A stretch of 64,000 nucleotides of DNA, taken from assembly GCA_910575555.1 (NCBI GenBank), contig CAJTFX010000005.1, positions 124,001-188,000 of the forward strand, in the 5' to 3' direction. This document shows positions 45,646-54,493 of this stretch, in pieces; the stretch's first letter is position 1; every line of letters begins with the position of its first letter. The notes under the pieces are model-generated. The model was not told the origin of the DNA and did not search any database. It saw only the letters and a program-made list of their open reading frames with translations. A program made the translations under genes and the position numbers. Source of the DNA: Lachnospiraceae bacterium. GTDB lineage: Bacteria > Bacillota > Clostridia > Lachnospirales > Lachnospiraceae.

Positions 45646-47553
45646 ATGATTTTAGCCTGCCAAAACATCAGCAAAGCCTTTGGCACCGATGAAATCATAC
45701 AACATGCTTCCTTTCATATTGAAGAAAATGAAAAGGCGGCGATTGTAGGAATCAACGGAGCGGGAAAGACCACCCTGCTCCGGATTATTATGGGAGAACT
45801 GGAGGCAGACGAAGGAACTGTGGTTCTGGCGAAAAACAGAACCATCGGATATCTGCCCCAGAATCCGGATATCGCGGGAAACCGGACGATTTATGAAGAA
45901 GTGCTTTCTGCCAGGCAGGAAATGGTTGACATGCAGGAAGAACTGATTGCCATGGAGCAGGAAATGAGCCGCGTCACAGGGGAAGCCCTGGAGCGGCTGA
46001 TGGAAAGCTATAACCGCCGGAACCTGGAATTTGAACAAAAAGGCGGCCAGTCTTACAAAAGTGAAATCACAGGGGTGCTGAAAGGCCTGGGATTTACCGA
46101 GGAAGAATTTGCCAAGCATATGCAGGAATTGTCCGGCGGGCAGCGTACCAGGGTGTGTCTGGGCAAACTTCTGGTGACAAAGCCGGATGTGATTCTTCTG
46201 GACGAGCCCACCAACCACCTGGATATCGGCTCCATTACCTGGCTGGAGACATTTCTGCTGAATTATAAAGGAGCGGTGGTAATTGTCAGCCATGACCGTT
46301 ATTTTCTGGATCGGGTGGTTGGCAAAGTAGTGGAATTGGACCGCTGCAAGGTATCGGTATTTTCTGGCAATTACAGCGCTTATGCCGTGAAAAGAGCCCA
46401 GGTGCGGGAGGCTTTGTTAAAACAGTATTACAATCAGCAGCAGGAGATCAGGCATCAGGAGGAAGTGATTGCCAAGCTGAAATCCTTTAACCGGGAAAAA
46501 TCCATCAAACGGGCAGAAAGCCGGGAAAAAATGCTGAACAAAATAGAACGGCTGGAGAAGCCCACAGAGGAGAATACAGACATTCATCTGCAGCTTAACC
46601 CGGGCATTGTCAGCGGAAACGATGTGATTTCGGTGGAGCGTCTGGCGAAAGCCTATCCGGGGCAGCCGCTGTTTCAGGAGCTGTTCTTTGAAATCAAACG
46701 GGGCGAGCGGGTTGCGCTGATCGGAGATAACGGAACGGGCAAAACAACGATTCTGAAAATTATCAACGATATGGTGAACGCAGATCAGGGCGCGGTCAAA
46801 CTGGGAACCAACGTGCATATCGGATACTATGATCAGGAGCATCAGGTGCTTCATTCGGGGAAAACGCTGGTGGAAGAGATTTCCGACGAATATCCTTATC
46901 TGACCAATACGGAGATCCGGAATGTACTGGCGGCCTTCCTTTTTACCGGAGACGACGTGTTTAAGCGGATTTCAGAATTAAGCGGCGGAGAACGGGGCCG
47001 CGTGTCACTGGCAAAGCTGATGCTCTCGGAAGCAAATTTTCTGATTCTGGATGAGCCTACCAACCATTTGGACATTACCTCCAAAGAGATTTTGGAGCAG
47101 GCGTTAAACCGCTATACGGGAACGGTGCTGTTTGTGAGCCATGACCGGTATTTTATCAATAAGACGGCAACAAGGATTATGGAGCTGACCGGCGGCAGAC
47201 TGGTAAATTATATCGGAAATTACGATTATTATCTGGAAAAATCCAGGGAACTGACCGATATTTATGTATCGGGCAGAGAAACGGCTCCGAAAACGGAAAC
47301 TGTCAGCAGCAACAAGGCGGACTGGAAACAGAAGAAAGAAGAGCAGGCCAGACAGCGGAAGCTGGAAAATGACAGGAAGCGCACCGAGGACAGCATCGAA
47401 GCCGCAGAGCAGCGGATCAGTGAATTGGAAGAAGCGTTTTCAGACAGTGAAATCGCAACCAATTCTGCCAGACTGCAGGAGCTGCATCAGGAATATGAAG
47501 GGCTCAAGAAGGAGCTGGAAGAACTGTATGAGCATTGGGAAACACTGCTGTGA
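45646..47553 (+). CDS. ABC-F family ATPase
   Basis: 635 residues with two ABC cassettes and no membrane domain. First cassette: G-I-N-G-A-G-K-T-T, L-S-G-G-Q-R-T-R, L-L-D-E-P-T-N-H-L-D. Second: G-D-N-G-T-G-K-T-T, L-S-G-G-E-R-G-R, I-L-D-E-P-T-N-H-L-D. The linker between them is charged, and the C-terminal coiled coil (about 560-635) fits Uup/YdiF-like members. ABC-F proteins act on ribosomes, and resistance variants exist, but nothing here marks it as one. AAGGAG precedes ATG 45646, 12 bp after icd. Confidence 0.93.
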   Translation: MILACQNISKAFGTDEIIQHASFHIEENEKAAIVGINGAGKTTLLRIIMGELEADEGTVVLAKNRTIGYLPQNPDIAGNRTIYEEVLSARQEMVDMQEELIAMEQEMSRVTGEALERLMESYNRRNLEFEQKGGQSYKSEITGVLKGLGFTEEEFAKHMQELSGGQRTRVCLGKLLVTKPDVILLDEPTNHLDIGSITWLETFLLNYKGAVVIVSHDRYFLDRVVGKVVELDRCKVSVFSGNYSAYAVKRAQVREALLKQYYNQQQEIRHQEEVIAKLKSFNREKSIKRAESREKMLNKIERLEKPTEENTDIHLQLNPGIVSGNDVISVERLAKAYPGQPLFQELFFEIKRGERVALIGDNGTGKTTILKIINDMVNADQGAVKLGTNVHIGYYDQEHQVLHSGKTLVEEISDEYPYLTNTEIRNVLAAFLFTGDDVFKRISELSGGERGRVSLAKLMLSEANFLILDEPTNHLDITSKEILEQALNRYTGTVLFVSHDRYFINKTATRIMELTGGRLVNYIGNYDYYLEKSRELTDIYVSGRETAPKTETVSSNKADWKQKKEEQARQRKLENDRKRTEDSIEAAEQRISELEEAFSDSEIATNSARLQELHQEYEGLKKELEELYEHWETLL

Positions 47554-47566
47554 CATGTTTCCCACA

Positions 47567-47595
47567 TTGACATCCGGAATCAGATTGTTTATAAT
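47567..47595 (+). promoter_or_regulatory. rex promoter
   Basis: TTGACA (47567-47572), exact 17 bp, TATAAT (47590-47595): a perfect consensus. Confidence 0.88.
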
Positions 47596-47646
47596 AAAAA
47601 AATGAAAAAACGGCGAGCGGATGCCCGTGAAACAGGAGAAGAGAGA

Positions 47647-48291
47647 ATGGAAAAAGGAATATCACAGGCAGTAATCCGAAGAATGCCAAGGTATTACAGA
47701 TATCTGGGGGAACTTCTGGATGATGGGGTGGAGCGGATTTCATCCAATGAACTGAGCGCGAGAATGCGTGTGACCGCCTCCCAGATACGGCAGGATTTGA
47801 ATAATTTCGGTGGGTTTGGACAGCAGGGATATGGCTATAATGTGAAGTATCTCTATGATGAAATCGGCAAGATTCTGGGAATGAATCAGCAGCACAATAT
47901 TATTGTGGTAGGGGCCGGCAATCTGGGGCAGGCGTTGGCCAATTACATTAAGTTTGAGAAATGGGGATTTGTAATTATCGGGCTGTTTGATGTGAATTCG
48001 GCATTAAAAGGGATTTCCGTCCGGGGAATTAAGGTGCGCATGATGGATGAACTGGAAGAGTTCCTGAAGAAGAACAAAGTGGATATTGCCGCCCTTACCC
48101 TGCCCAAAGAGAAGGCGGATGAGGTGGCAAACGGACTGGTGAATCTTGGAATTCGCGCAATCTGGAATTTTGCCCATCTGGATCTGGAGCTGCCGGAGCA
48201 TGTGGTGGTGGAAAATGTACATCTTTCAGACAGCTTGATGCAGTTATCTTATAATATTGAGAAAACAGAAAAATCCAAAGATAAGAAGTGA
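47647..48291 (+). CDS. rex: Redox-sensing transcriptional repressor Rex
   Basis: 214 residues. An N-terminal winged helix (S-S-N-E-L-S-A-R-M-R-V-T-A-S-Q-I-R-Q-D-L-N-N-F-G-G-F-G) is followed by a Rossmann domain with G-A-G-N-L-G-Q-A-L-A-N-Y that reads the NADH/NAD+ ratio. Rex represses fermentation and butyrate genes in clostridia. ATG 47647 is chosen for its A/G-rich ribosome site. It leads a transcript with the coiled-coil protein downstream, from a perfect promoter. Confidence 0.96.
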   Translation: MEKGISQAVIRRMPRYYRYLGELLDDGVERISSNELSARMRVTASQIRQDLNNFGGFGQQGYGYNVKYLYDEIGKILGMNQQHNIIVVGAGNLGQALANYIKFEKWGFVIIGLFDVNSALKGISVRGIKVRMMDELEEFLKKNKVDIAALTLPKEKADEVANGLVNLGIRAIWNFAHLDLELPEHVVVENVHLSDSLMQLSYNIEKTEKSKDKK

Positions 48292-48295
48292 GCAT

Positions 48296-48922
48296 ATGAG
48301 TAAAAGAAAAAACACAAGCCCCGGATTTGAAAAAATTGCCCAGACAAGGGAGCTTCCGCCGTTGGTGTTGGATCAGAAATGGCATCAGTTATTTCTGGAC
48401 GGCAGCAAGCCGGCAAAGGTGGCGAAGCTGGAGCAGAAGGTCAGCGGGCACCTTTCCAGACAGGGACATCTGACCCAGGAGCTCAAAGAGCTGAAATCTC
48501 TGAAAAACAAGCTGATGAAAAATATTGTGGCCAATATGGATGAAATTGGAGAACAGGGACAGGAGACCGGCAGGCTTCAGGAGAACCGAAGGCTGATTAC
48601 AGAGATCAATCAGCGGATGGATTCCTGCCGCGGGGAGCTGGACAAACTGCAGGATACCATGAGACAGGACAATGAACAGCTGATGGCGGAGACGTTGGAA
48701 TACTGTTATGGAATCATGAACAGCAATGAGAAAGAACAGGAGGAACTGGCCCAGTGGATTGCAAAGACCCGGACAGAGCTGAAGGTAAAGATTATCCGCA
48801 AGGACGCCATTGAGGATCAGAGCCGCGCAATTTATGCGTACCTCCATGATATTTTCGGGGCCCAGGTCATCGGAGCTTTTGATTTGAAATATGGAGAGGA
48901 ATATAAAAGAACAAAGAAATAA
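48296..48922 (+). CDS. Coiled-coil protein of unknown function
   Basis: 208 residues, not recognised. The central part (about 40-150) is strongly charged coiled coil rich in Gln/Glu/Lys. No membrane segment or signal. ATG 48296 is four bases after rex, so translation is coupled; its ribosome site is weak. The nearby gene order suggests a function linked to rex only by position. Confidence 0.7.
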   Translation: MSKRKNTSPGFEKIAQTRELPPLVLDQKWHQLFLDGSKPAKVAKLEQKVSGHLSRQGHLTQELKELKSLKNKLMKNIVANMDEIGEQGQETGRLQENRRLITEINQRMDSCRGELDKLQDTMRQDNEQLMAETLEYCYGIMNSNEKEQEELAQWIAKTRTELKVKIIRKDAIEDQSRAIYAYLHDIFGAQVIGAFDLKYGEEYKRTKK

Positions 48923-48984
48923 AAGGCAGTCTTGGCAGAACTTGTCAGGGGTGTCTTTTTTCGGAGTTTATTGTGCCTTTTCCC

Positions 48985-49016
48985 AAAAACCGCAGTCTGT
49001 ATCCGGAGCGGTTTTT
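48985..49016 (+). terminator. Terminator-like hairpin
   Basis: AAAAACCGC (48985-48993) pairs with GCGGTTTTT (49008-49016), closed by a T-run, after the coiled-coil gene and before nnrDE. Confidence 0.65.
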
Positions 49017-49041
49017 GCCGGAACCGGCTTAGGAGGTTGGA

Positions 49042-50595
49042 ATGAAGATTCTTTTAGACAGCAGGCAGATGAAGCAGTGCGACAAGAATACGATAGAGCA
49101 TTTCGGAGTGCCGTCTCTGGTTCTGATGGAGCGGGCGGCTTTAAGTACGGCAGATGAAATTGACAGATATTTCCGGGAGGGCGGCAAAAAGGGGCAGGCC
49201 GCGGCCGACAGGGAAACGTCCGGAAAGAAACGGACGGCTCTTATAGTCTGCGGATTTGGAAATAACGGCGGAGACGGCCTTGCCATCGGCCGCATACTGT
49301 TTCAGCGGGGCTATGAGGCAACAATCGTAATGCCGCCGGAGTCAGGAAGAATTTCTGAGGAAACAAGAACCCAGAAAGAGATTTTGGGCCATTACGGAAT
49401 AGAGCTGCTGCACGATATGCCAAAGGGAGAGTTTGATGTTGTGATAGACGCGCTGTTTGGCATCGGCCTTACCAGGAACCTGGAAGGGGTGTACCGGGAA
49501 TATTTGACGGAAATGAATCAGAAATCCGGGCTGAAAGTGGCGGTGGACATTCCCTCCGGCGTCCATGGGGACACAGGAGAAGTGATGGGCGTTGGTTTTT
49601 TGGCAGATCTTACAGTGACCTTTGCCTTTGCAAAGCCGGGGCTTTTGCTCTATCCGGGGGCGGAATATGCCGGAACGGTTCTGGTAAAAGATATTGGAAT
49701 TGACAGCCGCAGCTTTTTAAAAGAGCAGCCTTTTTTGTTTGCTGCGGAGGCGGAGGATCTGAATGGGATTCCTTTCCGGAAAAACCGTTCCAACAAGGGC
49801 AGCTACGGGAAAGTTCTGACGGTGGCAGGGCAGAAAAATATGGCGGGAGCTGCTTTTTTCAGCGGAAAAGCCGCCTATCTTACGGGCGCGGGGCTTGTAC
49901 GGATTTTTACAGAAGAACAGAACCGGATCATTTTGCAGGAGCTGCTGCCGGAAGCCATTCTGACTGCCTGGGAGGGAATAAAATTTCCGGAAGAGCTTCT
50001 GTCGCAGGCCCTTTCCTGGGGAACTGTCATTGCAGCGGGGCCGGGGCTTGGCACAGGAAAAAACGCAGGGAAAATTATAAAATTTATTTTAAAACAGGCG
50101 AAGGTTCCGGTGATTCTGGACGCGGACGGGCTGAATGTCCTGTCAGAGCATTTAAAATGGCTGAAAGAGGCGTCGGCTCCTGTAATTATAACGCCTCATC
50201 TGGGAGAGATGGCAAGGCTCACCGGGAAAAGCATTGGGGAGATACAAAAGCATTTATTGCAGGTTGCACAGGAATTTGCCAGGGAATATAATGTAATATG
50301 TATTTTGAAAGATGCAAGAACCATCACCGCATGGCCGGACGGCCGGGTCTGTATCAATACCAGCGGAAATCACGGGATGGCTACGGCAGGCTCCGGCGAC
50401 ATACTGACCGGAATTCTGGCGGGGCTCATTGCCCAGGGAATGGAGCCGGCTCAGGCGGCTGCGGCAGGGGTGTACCTGCACGGAGCTGCGGGGGATCTGC
50501 AGGCGGAACACACCGGAACTTACGGCATGATGGCCCGGGACATTCTGGATGGGATCGGGATAGTTCTGAAAGAAATAGAAAGGATACCGAGATGA
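49042..50595 (+). CDS. nnr: Bifunctional NAD(P)H-hydrate epimerase / ADP-dependent dehydratase
   Basis: 517 residues, repairing damaged NAD(P)HX. The N-terminal YjeF_N domain (about 1-225; V-C-G-F-G-N-N-G-G-D-G and D-I-P-S-G-V-H-G-D-T-G) is the epimerase. The C-terminal ribokinase-like domain (about 240-517; G-P-G-L-G-T-G, A-G-S-G-D-I-L-T-G) is the dehydratase. AGGAGG precedes ATG 49042. The stop overlaps the alr start (ATGA), so the pair is coupled. A similar yjeF-alr order is seen in Bacillus. Confidence 0.95.
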   Translation: MKILLDSRQMKQCDKNTIEHFGVPSLVLMERAALSTADEIDRYFREGGKKGQAAADRETSGKKRTALIVCGFGNNGGDGLAIGRILFQRGYEATIVMPPESGRISEETRTQKEILGHYGIELLHDMPKGEFDVVIDALFGIGLTRNLEGVYREYLTEMNQKSGLKVAVDIPSGVHGDTGEVMGVGFLADLTVTFAFAKPGLLLYPGAEYAGTVLVKDIGIDSRSFLKEQPFLFAAEAEDLNGIPFRKNRSNKGSYGKVLTVAGQKNMAGAAFFSGKAAYLTGAGLVRIFTEEQNRIILQELLPEAILTAWEGIKFPEELLSQALSWGTVIAAGPGLGTGKNAGKIIKFILKQAKVPVILDADGLNVLSEHLKWLKEASAPVIITPHLGEMARLTGKSIGEIQKHLLQVAQEFAREYNVICILKDARTITAWPDGRVCINTSGNHGMATAGSGDILTGILAGLIAQGMEPAQAAAAGVYLHGAAGDLQAEHTGTYGMMARDILDGIGIVLKEIERIPR

Positions 50596-51761
50596 AATCA
50601 TACAGCAGGGTGTATGCGGAAATAAATCTGGATGCAGTCAGCCATAATATCGCCCAGATAGAACAGAGAATCGGAAAAGATACAAAGATTATGGGCGTGA
50701 TCAAGGCAGACGGATACGGTCACGGCGCCGTCCCCATCGGAAAAGAACTGGAGAGGATGGAATCGCTCTGGGGTTATGCCGTTGCGACAGCGGAGGAAGG
50801 GGAAATTCTGCGCAGAAACGGACTGAAGAAGCCCATATTGGTTTTGGGGGCTGTATTTCCAGAAAAGTATGGAATTCTGTCTAAGAACGAAATCCGCCCT
50901 ACGGTATATTCCATGAAACAGGCCGGGGAACTGGAGCGTTTTGCAGAAAAATGGGGCTGTGTGTTAAAGGTTCATCTGAAAATAGACACAGGCTTAAGCC
51001 GGCTGGGATTTCAGGTGACGGAGGAGGCGGCAGAAGAACTGGCACAGATTGCCGGGATGCCGCATATCATAGTGGAAGGGATATTTACACATTTTGCAAT
51101 GGCAGACGCCCGGGACAAAACCATGGCAAAAGAGCAGCTGCGGCAGTTTCAGAAGATGAAGGAGATGATGTCCCGGCGTGGAATTTCCATCCCCATCAGC
51201 CATTGCGCCAACAGCGCGGCAATGATTGACCTGCCGGAATCAGGCATGAGCCTGGTGCGGGCCGGAATCAGCCTTTACGGCATGTGGCCCTCCGGGGAAG
51301 TCAGGAAAGAAAATCTGGATTTGCAGCCGGCGCTGTCCTTAAAGAGCCGCATTGTATTTCTGAAAGAACTGGAGCCGGGGAGAACCATCAGCTACGGGGC
51401 CACTTATGAAACGAAAAAGCGTCAGAGGATTGCCACAATTCCCGTGGGGTATGCAGACGGGTATCCCAGAAGCCTTTCCAACCGGGGGTATGTGCTGATC
51501 CATGGGAAGCCCGCCCCTGTCTGCGGCCGTATCTGCATGGATCAGTTTATGGCGGATGTGACGGATATTCCGGAGGCAGAAGAGGGGGATGAGGTGACAC
51601 TGGTGGGAAAGGATGGCGCCAGAGAGATTTCCATGGAGGAAATCGGAGATTTGTCCGGCAGGTTTAACTATGAATTTGCCTGTGATCTGGGAAAACGTAT
51701 CCCCAGGGTTTACCGGAAAGAGGGTAAGATAACGGAAACCAGAGATTATTTTGGAGAATAA
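50592..51761 (+). CDS. alr: Alanine racemase
   Basis: 389 residues; supplies D-alanine for peptidoglycan. The PLP Lys is in V-I-K-A-D-G-Y-G-H-G (about 37-46). The second catalytic Tyr is in the S-Y-G-A-T-Y block, and the C-terminal domain has G-R-I-C-M-D-Q. AAAGGA precedes ATG 50592. The frame of the upstream gene runs into it by one codon. Confidence 0.97.
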   Translation: MKSYSRVYAEINLDAVSHNIAQIEQRIGKDTKIMGVIKADGYGHGAVPIGKELERMESLWGYAVATAEEGEILRRNGLKKPILVLGAVFPEKYGILSKNEIRPTVYSMKQAGELERFAEKWGCVLKVHLKIDTGLSRLGFQVTEEAAEELAQIAGMPHIIVEGIFTHFAMADARDKTMAKEQLRQFQKMKEMMSRRGISIPISHCANSAAMIDLPESGMSLVRAGISLYGMWPSGEVRKENLDLQPALSLKSRIVFLKELEPGRTISYGATYETKKRQRIATIPVGYADGYPRSLSNRGYVLIHGKPAPVCGRICMDQFMADVTDIPEAEEGDEVTLVGKDGAREISMEEIGDLSGRFNYEFACDLGKRIPRVYRKEGKITETRDYFGE

Positions 51762-51828
51762 ACTGTATACACACGAAAAAATTGGGAAGAATAGGAAATA
51801 ACCTATAAAGTTTTGGAGTGTGAGAAAA

Positions 51829-52176
51829 GTGATTATTCATCGAGGAGATATTTATTATGCAGATTTACGGCCGGTGGTAGGTTCCGAACAGGGAGGAGTG
51901 AGGCCGGTGCTGATTATTCAGAATGATGTGGGAAACCGGCACAGCCCCACAGTGATCTGTGCGGCTATTACATCGAAAATGAACAAGGCGAAGCTTCCCA
52001 CCCATGTGGAACTGGAGGCGTCAAGGTATGATTTGATGAAGGATTCGGTGGTGCTGCTGGAGCAGCTGCGCACCATTGATAAGCAGCGGCTGAAGGATAA
52101 AGTATGCCGTCTGGACAGCGAAATATTGAAAAAAGTAGACAGAGCGCTTGAGATCAGCCTGGAATTGTATACATAA
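51829..52176 (+). CDS. MazF/EndoA-type endoribonuclease toxin
   Basis: 115 residues from GTG 51829, with GGAG ten bases upstream; a GTG at 51820 is too close to it. Family blocks: [28 protein letters not shown]-x-G-N, A-A-I-T-S and L-E-Q-L-R-T-I-D. It cuts single-stranded RNA in known members. The usual antitoxin gene (EndoAI/MazE) is missing: 67 bp after alr hold no frame. Gene order alr-mazF without the intervening antitoxin is unusual. Confidence 0.93.
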   Translation: MIIHRGDIYYADLRPVVGSEQGGVRPVLIIQNDVGNRHSPTVICAAITSKMNKAKLPTHVELEASRYDLMKDSVVLLEQLRTIDKQRLKDKVCRLDSEILKKVDRALEISLELYT

Positions 52177-52179
52177 ATC

Positions 52180-52208
52180 TTGACTAATATGCATGAAAAT
52201 GGTATATT
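52180..52208 (+). promoter_or_regulatory. Promoter of the CBS/CorC gene
   Basis: TTGACT (52180-52185), 17 bp, TATATT (52203-52208), just after mazF. Confidence 0.75.
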
Positions 52209-52248
52209 TCAAGTGTTTTAGAATACAAATGCAAAAGGAGCATGAAAA

Positions 52249-53622
52249 ATGGAGGATGGCGGGAGTCCGGTCATAGGGCTTATGGTATTTTTGGTTTTGG
52301 TAGCGGTCAACGGAGGTCTGTACGGGTTTCTTACGGCTTTGGAGGAAGTGACGGAGAGCCAGGTGCAGAAACGGGCGGAGGAAGGCAGCAGGCATGCGGC
52401 CTGGCTTCTTTCGGTGATGGACGATCCTTACAAAACCAGGCACGCAATTCAGATTATGGTAACTTTTGTCAGCGGTATCTTCGGAATCTACCAGATACGC
52501 CTGTTGGGAAATTTTCTGGTTCGCAGTTTATCGCAGGAGGGGGCAGACCCGGGAATCCGAAGCTTATGTTTTATTCTGGCAACGGTGGCGGGAATTTTCT
52601 TTTTTGCGGTAGTCGGAATTATTGCGCCTCAGAAGATTGCTGCAAGGAAGCCGGAGCAATGGCTCTTTGCGCTGGCGGGGCTTCTTCACGGCATGGTGTC
52701 TGTACTGAGATTTTACACTTACCCGGCGGAGAAGATTTCCAATCTGGTAGTCAGGCTTGCGGGGGTGGACCCAAATGCAAGTTTTGACGATGTGACGGAA
52801 GAGGAAATTATTTCCATGGTAAAGGAAGGGCATGAGCAGGGAGTTCTGCAGGCCAGTGAAGCGGAAATGATTCACAATATTTTTGCCTTTGATGACAAGG
52901 AGGCCAAAGATATTATGACCCACCGCAAGCATGTGGCGGCCATTGAGGGCAGGACGCAGCTGAAGGATGCTCTGGAATTTATTCTGGAGGCAAATAATTC
53001 CAGGTTTCCGGTATACAAGGATGATATTGACAATATTATCGGAATCATACATATGAAGGACGTTATGATTGAGAGCCGGAGAGGGGAGCGTCTGGACTGG
53101 GCCGTACAGGATATCCCGGGACTGGTCCGGGAAGCGTTTTTTATTCCGGAGACAAGAAATATCAATGACTTGTTCAAGGGCATGCAGTCGAAAAAAAACC
53201 ATATGGTAATTGTGGTGGACGAGTACGGGCAGACAGCGGGCATTGTGGCCATGGAAGATATTCTGGAAGAAATTGTCGGAAATATTTTTGATGAATACGA
53301 TGAAGAGGAAACTACCATCATAAGCCAGCCGGACGGAAGCTTTATGATGAGCGGACTGGCGCCTTTTCAGGAAGTCTGCGGAATCCTGGAGCTTGCTTTA
53401 GAGGAAGCGGAGTATGAGACTTTAAACGGATTTCTGATTTCCCTGATTGGAAGGATACCGGGGGAGCAGGAACAGTTTGAACTGGACTGTGAGGGGTGGC
53501 GTTTTCATGTGCTTTCCGTCAGGGACAAGATGATCCATACGGTAAAAGTGACAAAACACGAGAGGATTTTCCGGGAACCGGAGGAGAAACTACAACAGAA
53601 TGTAGAAGCTGAAATCAAATAG
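52249..53622 (+). CDS. HlyC/CorC family CNNM-CBS membrane protein
   Basis: 457 residues. The N-terminal CNNM (DUF21) part has about four membrane segments (to about 165). Two CBS domains (about 205-325; I-M-T-H-R-K-H and V-D-E-Y-G-Q-T-A-G-I-V) and a C-terminal CorC_HlyC domain (about 355-440) follow. Members are linked to Mg/Co transport or tolerance, while the name hemolysin is historical. AAAAGGAG precedes ATG 52249. Confidence 0.93.
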   Translation: MEDGGSPVIGLMVFLVLVAVNGGLYGFLTALEEVTESQVQKRAEEGSRHAAWLLSVMDDPYKTRHAIQIMVTFVSGIFGIYQIRLLGNFLVRSLSQEGADPGIRSLCFILATVAGIFFFAVVGIIAPQKIAARKPEQWLFALAGLLHGMVSVLRFYTYPAEKISNLVVRLAGVDPNASFDDVTEEEIISMVKEGHEQGVLQASEAEMIHNIFAFDDKEAKDIMTHRKHVAAIEGRTQLKDALEFILEANNSRFPVYKDDIDNIIGIIHMKDVMIESRRGERLDWAVQDIPGLVREAFFIPETRNINDLFKGMQSKKNHMVIVVDEYGQTAGIVAMEDILEEIVGNIFDEYDEEETTIISQPDGSFMMSGLAPFQEVCGILELALEEAEYETLNGFLISLIGRIPGEQEQFELDCEGWRFHVLSVRDKMIHTVKVTKHERIFREPEEKLQQNVEAEIK

Positions 53623-53633
53623 CATACTAAATC

Positions 53634-53662
53634 TTGTCATATTTGCCAGAACATGATAGAAT
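53634..53662 (+). promoter_or_regulatory. yebC promoter
   Basis: TTGTCA (53634-53639), 17 bp, TAGAAT (53657-53662). Confidence 0.7.
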
Positions 53663-53702
53663 ACAGAATAGAGAGAAAGAGAAGCAGAAAAGAGGAAAAC
53701 AT

Positions 53703-54431
53703 ATGTCAGGACATTCTAAATTTGCCAACATCAAACACAAGAAAGAAAAGAATGATGCGGCAAAAGGGAAAATTTTTACGATTATTGGACGTGAAATTGC
53801 AGTTGCGGTGAAAGAAGGCGGCGCAGACCCGGCGAATAACAGCCGTCTGAGAGATGTAATCGCAAAGGCAAAGGCCAATAATATGCCCAATGATACCATT
53901 GACAGAGGAATTAAGAAAGCGGCGGGAGACGCCAATGCTGTCAATTATGAATTTGTATCATACGAGGGCTATGGGCCCAACGGGACGGCGATTATTGTGG
54001 ATGCTTTGACAGACAATAAGAACCGGACAGCGGCAAATGTAAGAAGCGCATTTACCAAGGGAAATGGGAATGTAGGGACGCCCGGGTGCGTATCTTATAT
54101 GTTTGACAAGAAAGGACAGATTATCATTGACAAGGAGGAATGCCAACTGGAACCGGATGATCTGATGATGACTGCGCTGGACGCAGGAGCAGAGGATTTT
54201 TCCGAAGAAGAAGACAGCTATGAAGTTATTACAGATCCGGACTCTTTCAGCGAAGTCCGGCAGAAGTTAGAAGATGAAGGAATACCCATGGCTTCGGCGG
54301 AGGTAACCATGATTCCTCAGAACTGGGTGGAATTAACGGATGAAACTGCAATTAAAAATCTTCAGAAAACGTTGGATCTTTTAGAAGAAGATGATGATGT
54401 ACAGGCTGTGTATCACAACTGGGACGAATAA
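53703..54431 (+). CDS. YebC/PmpR family regulator
   Basis: 242 residues, full length, opening with the invariant [17 protein letters not shown] 53703 is chosen from that motif and AGAGGAAA upstream. Known members are DNA-binding regulators or, more recently, helpers of translation at difficult motifs. Its own promoter is present. The chemoreceptor at 54494 follows without a clear promoter. Confidence 0.95.
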   Translation: MSGHSKFANIKHKKEKNDAAKGKIFTIIGREIAVAVKEGGADPANNSRLRDVIAKAKANNMPNDTIDRGIKKAAGDANAVNYEFVSYEGYGPNGTAIIVDALTDNKNRTAANVRSAFTKGNGNVGTPGCVSYMFDKKGQIIIDKEECQLEPDDLMMTALDAGAEDFSEEEDSYEVITDPDSFSEVRQKLEDEGIPMASAEVTMIPQNWVELTDETAIKNLQKTLDLLEEDDDVQAVYHNWDE

Positions 54432-54493
54432 AGTATTGAGTTTATGTGAAGTTACAAAACCGAATTTTAGAAAAAAAGTACAGGGGGACCAAA

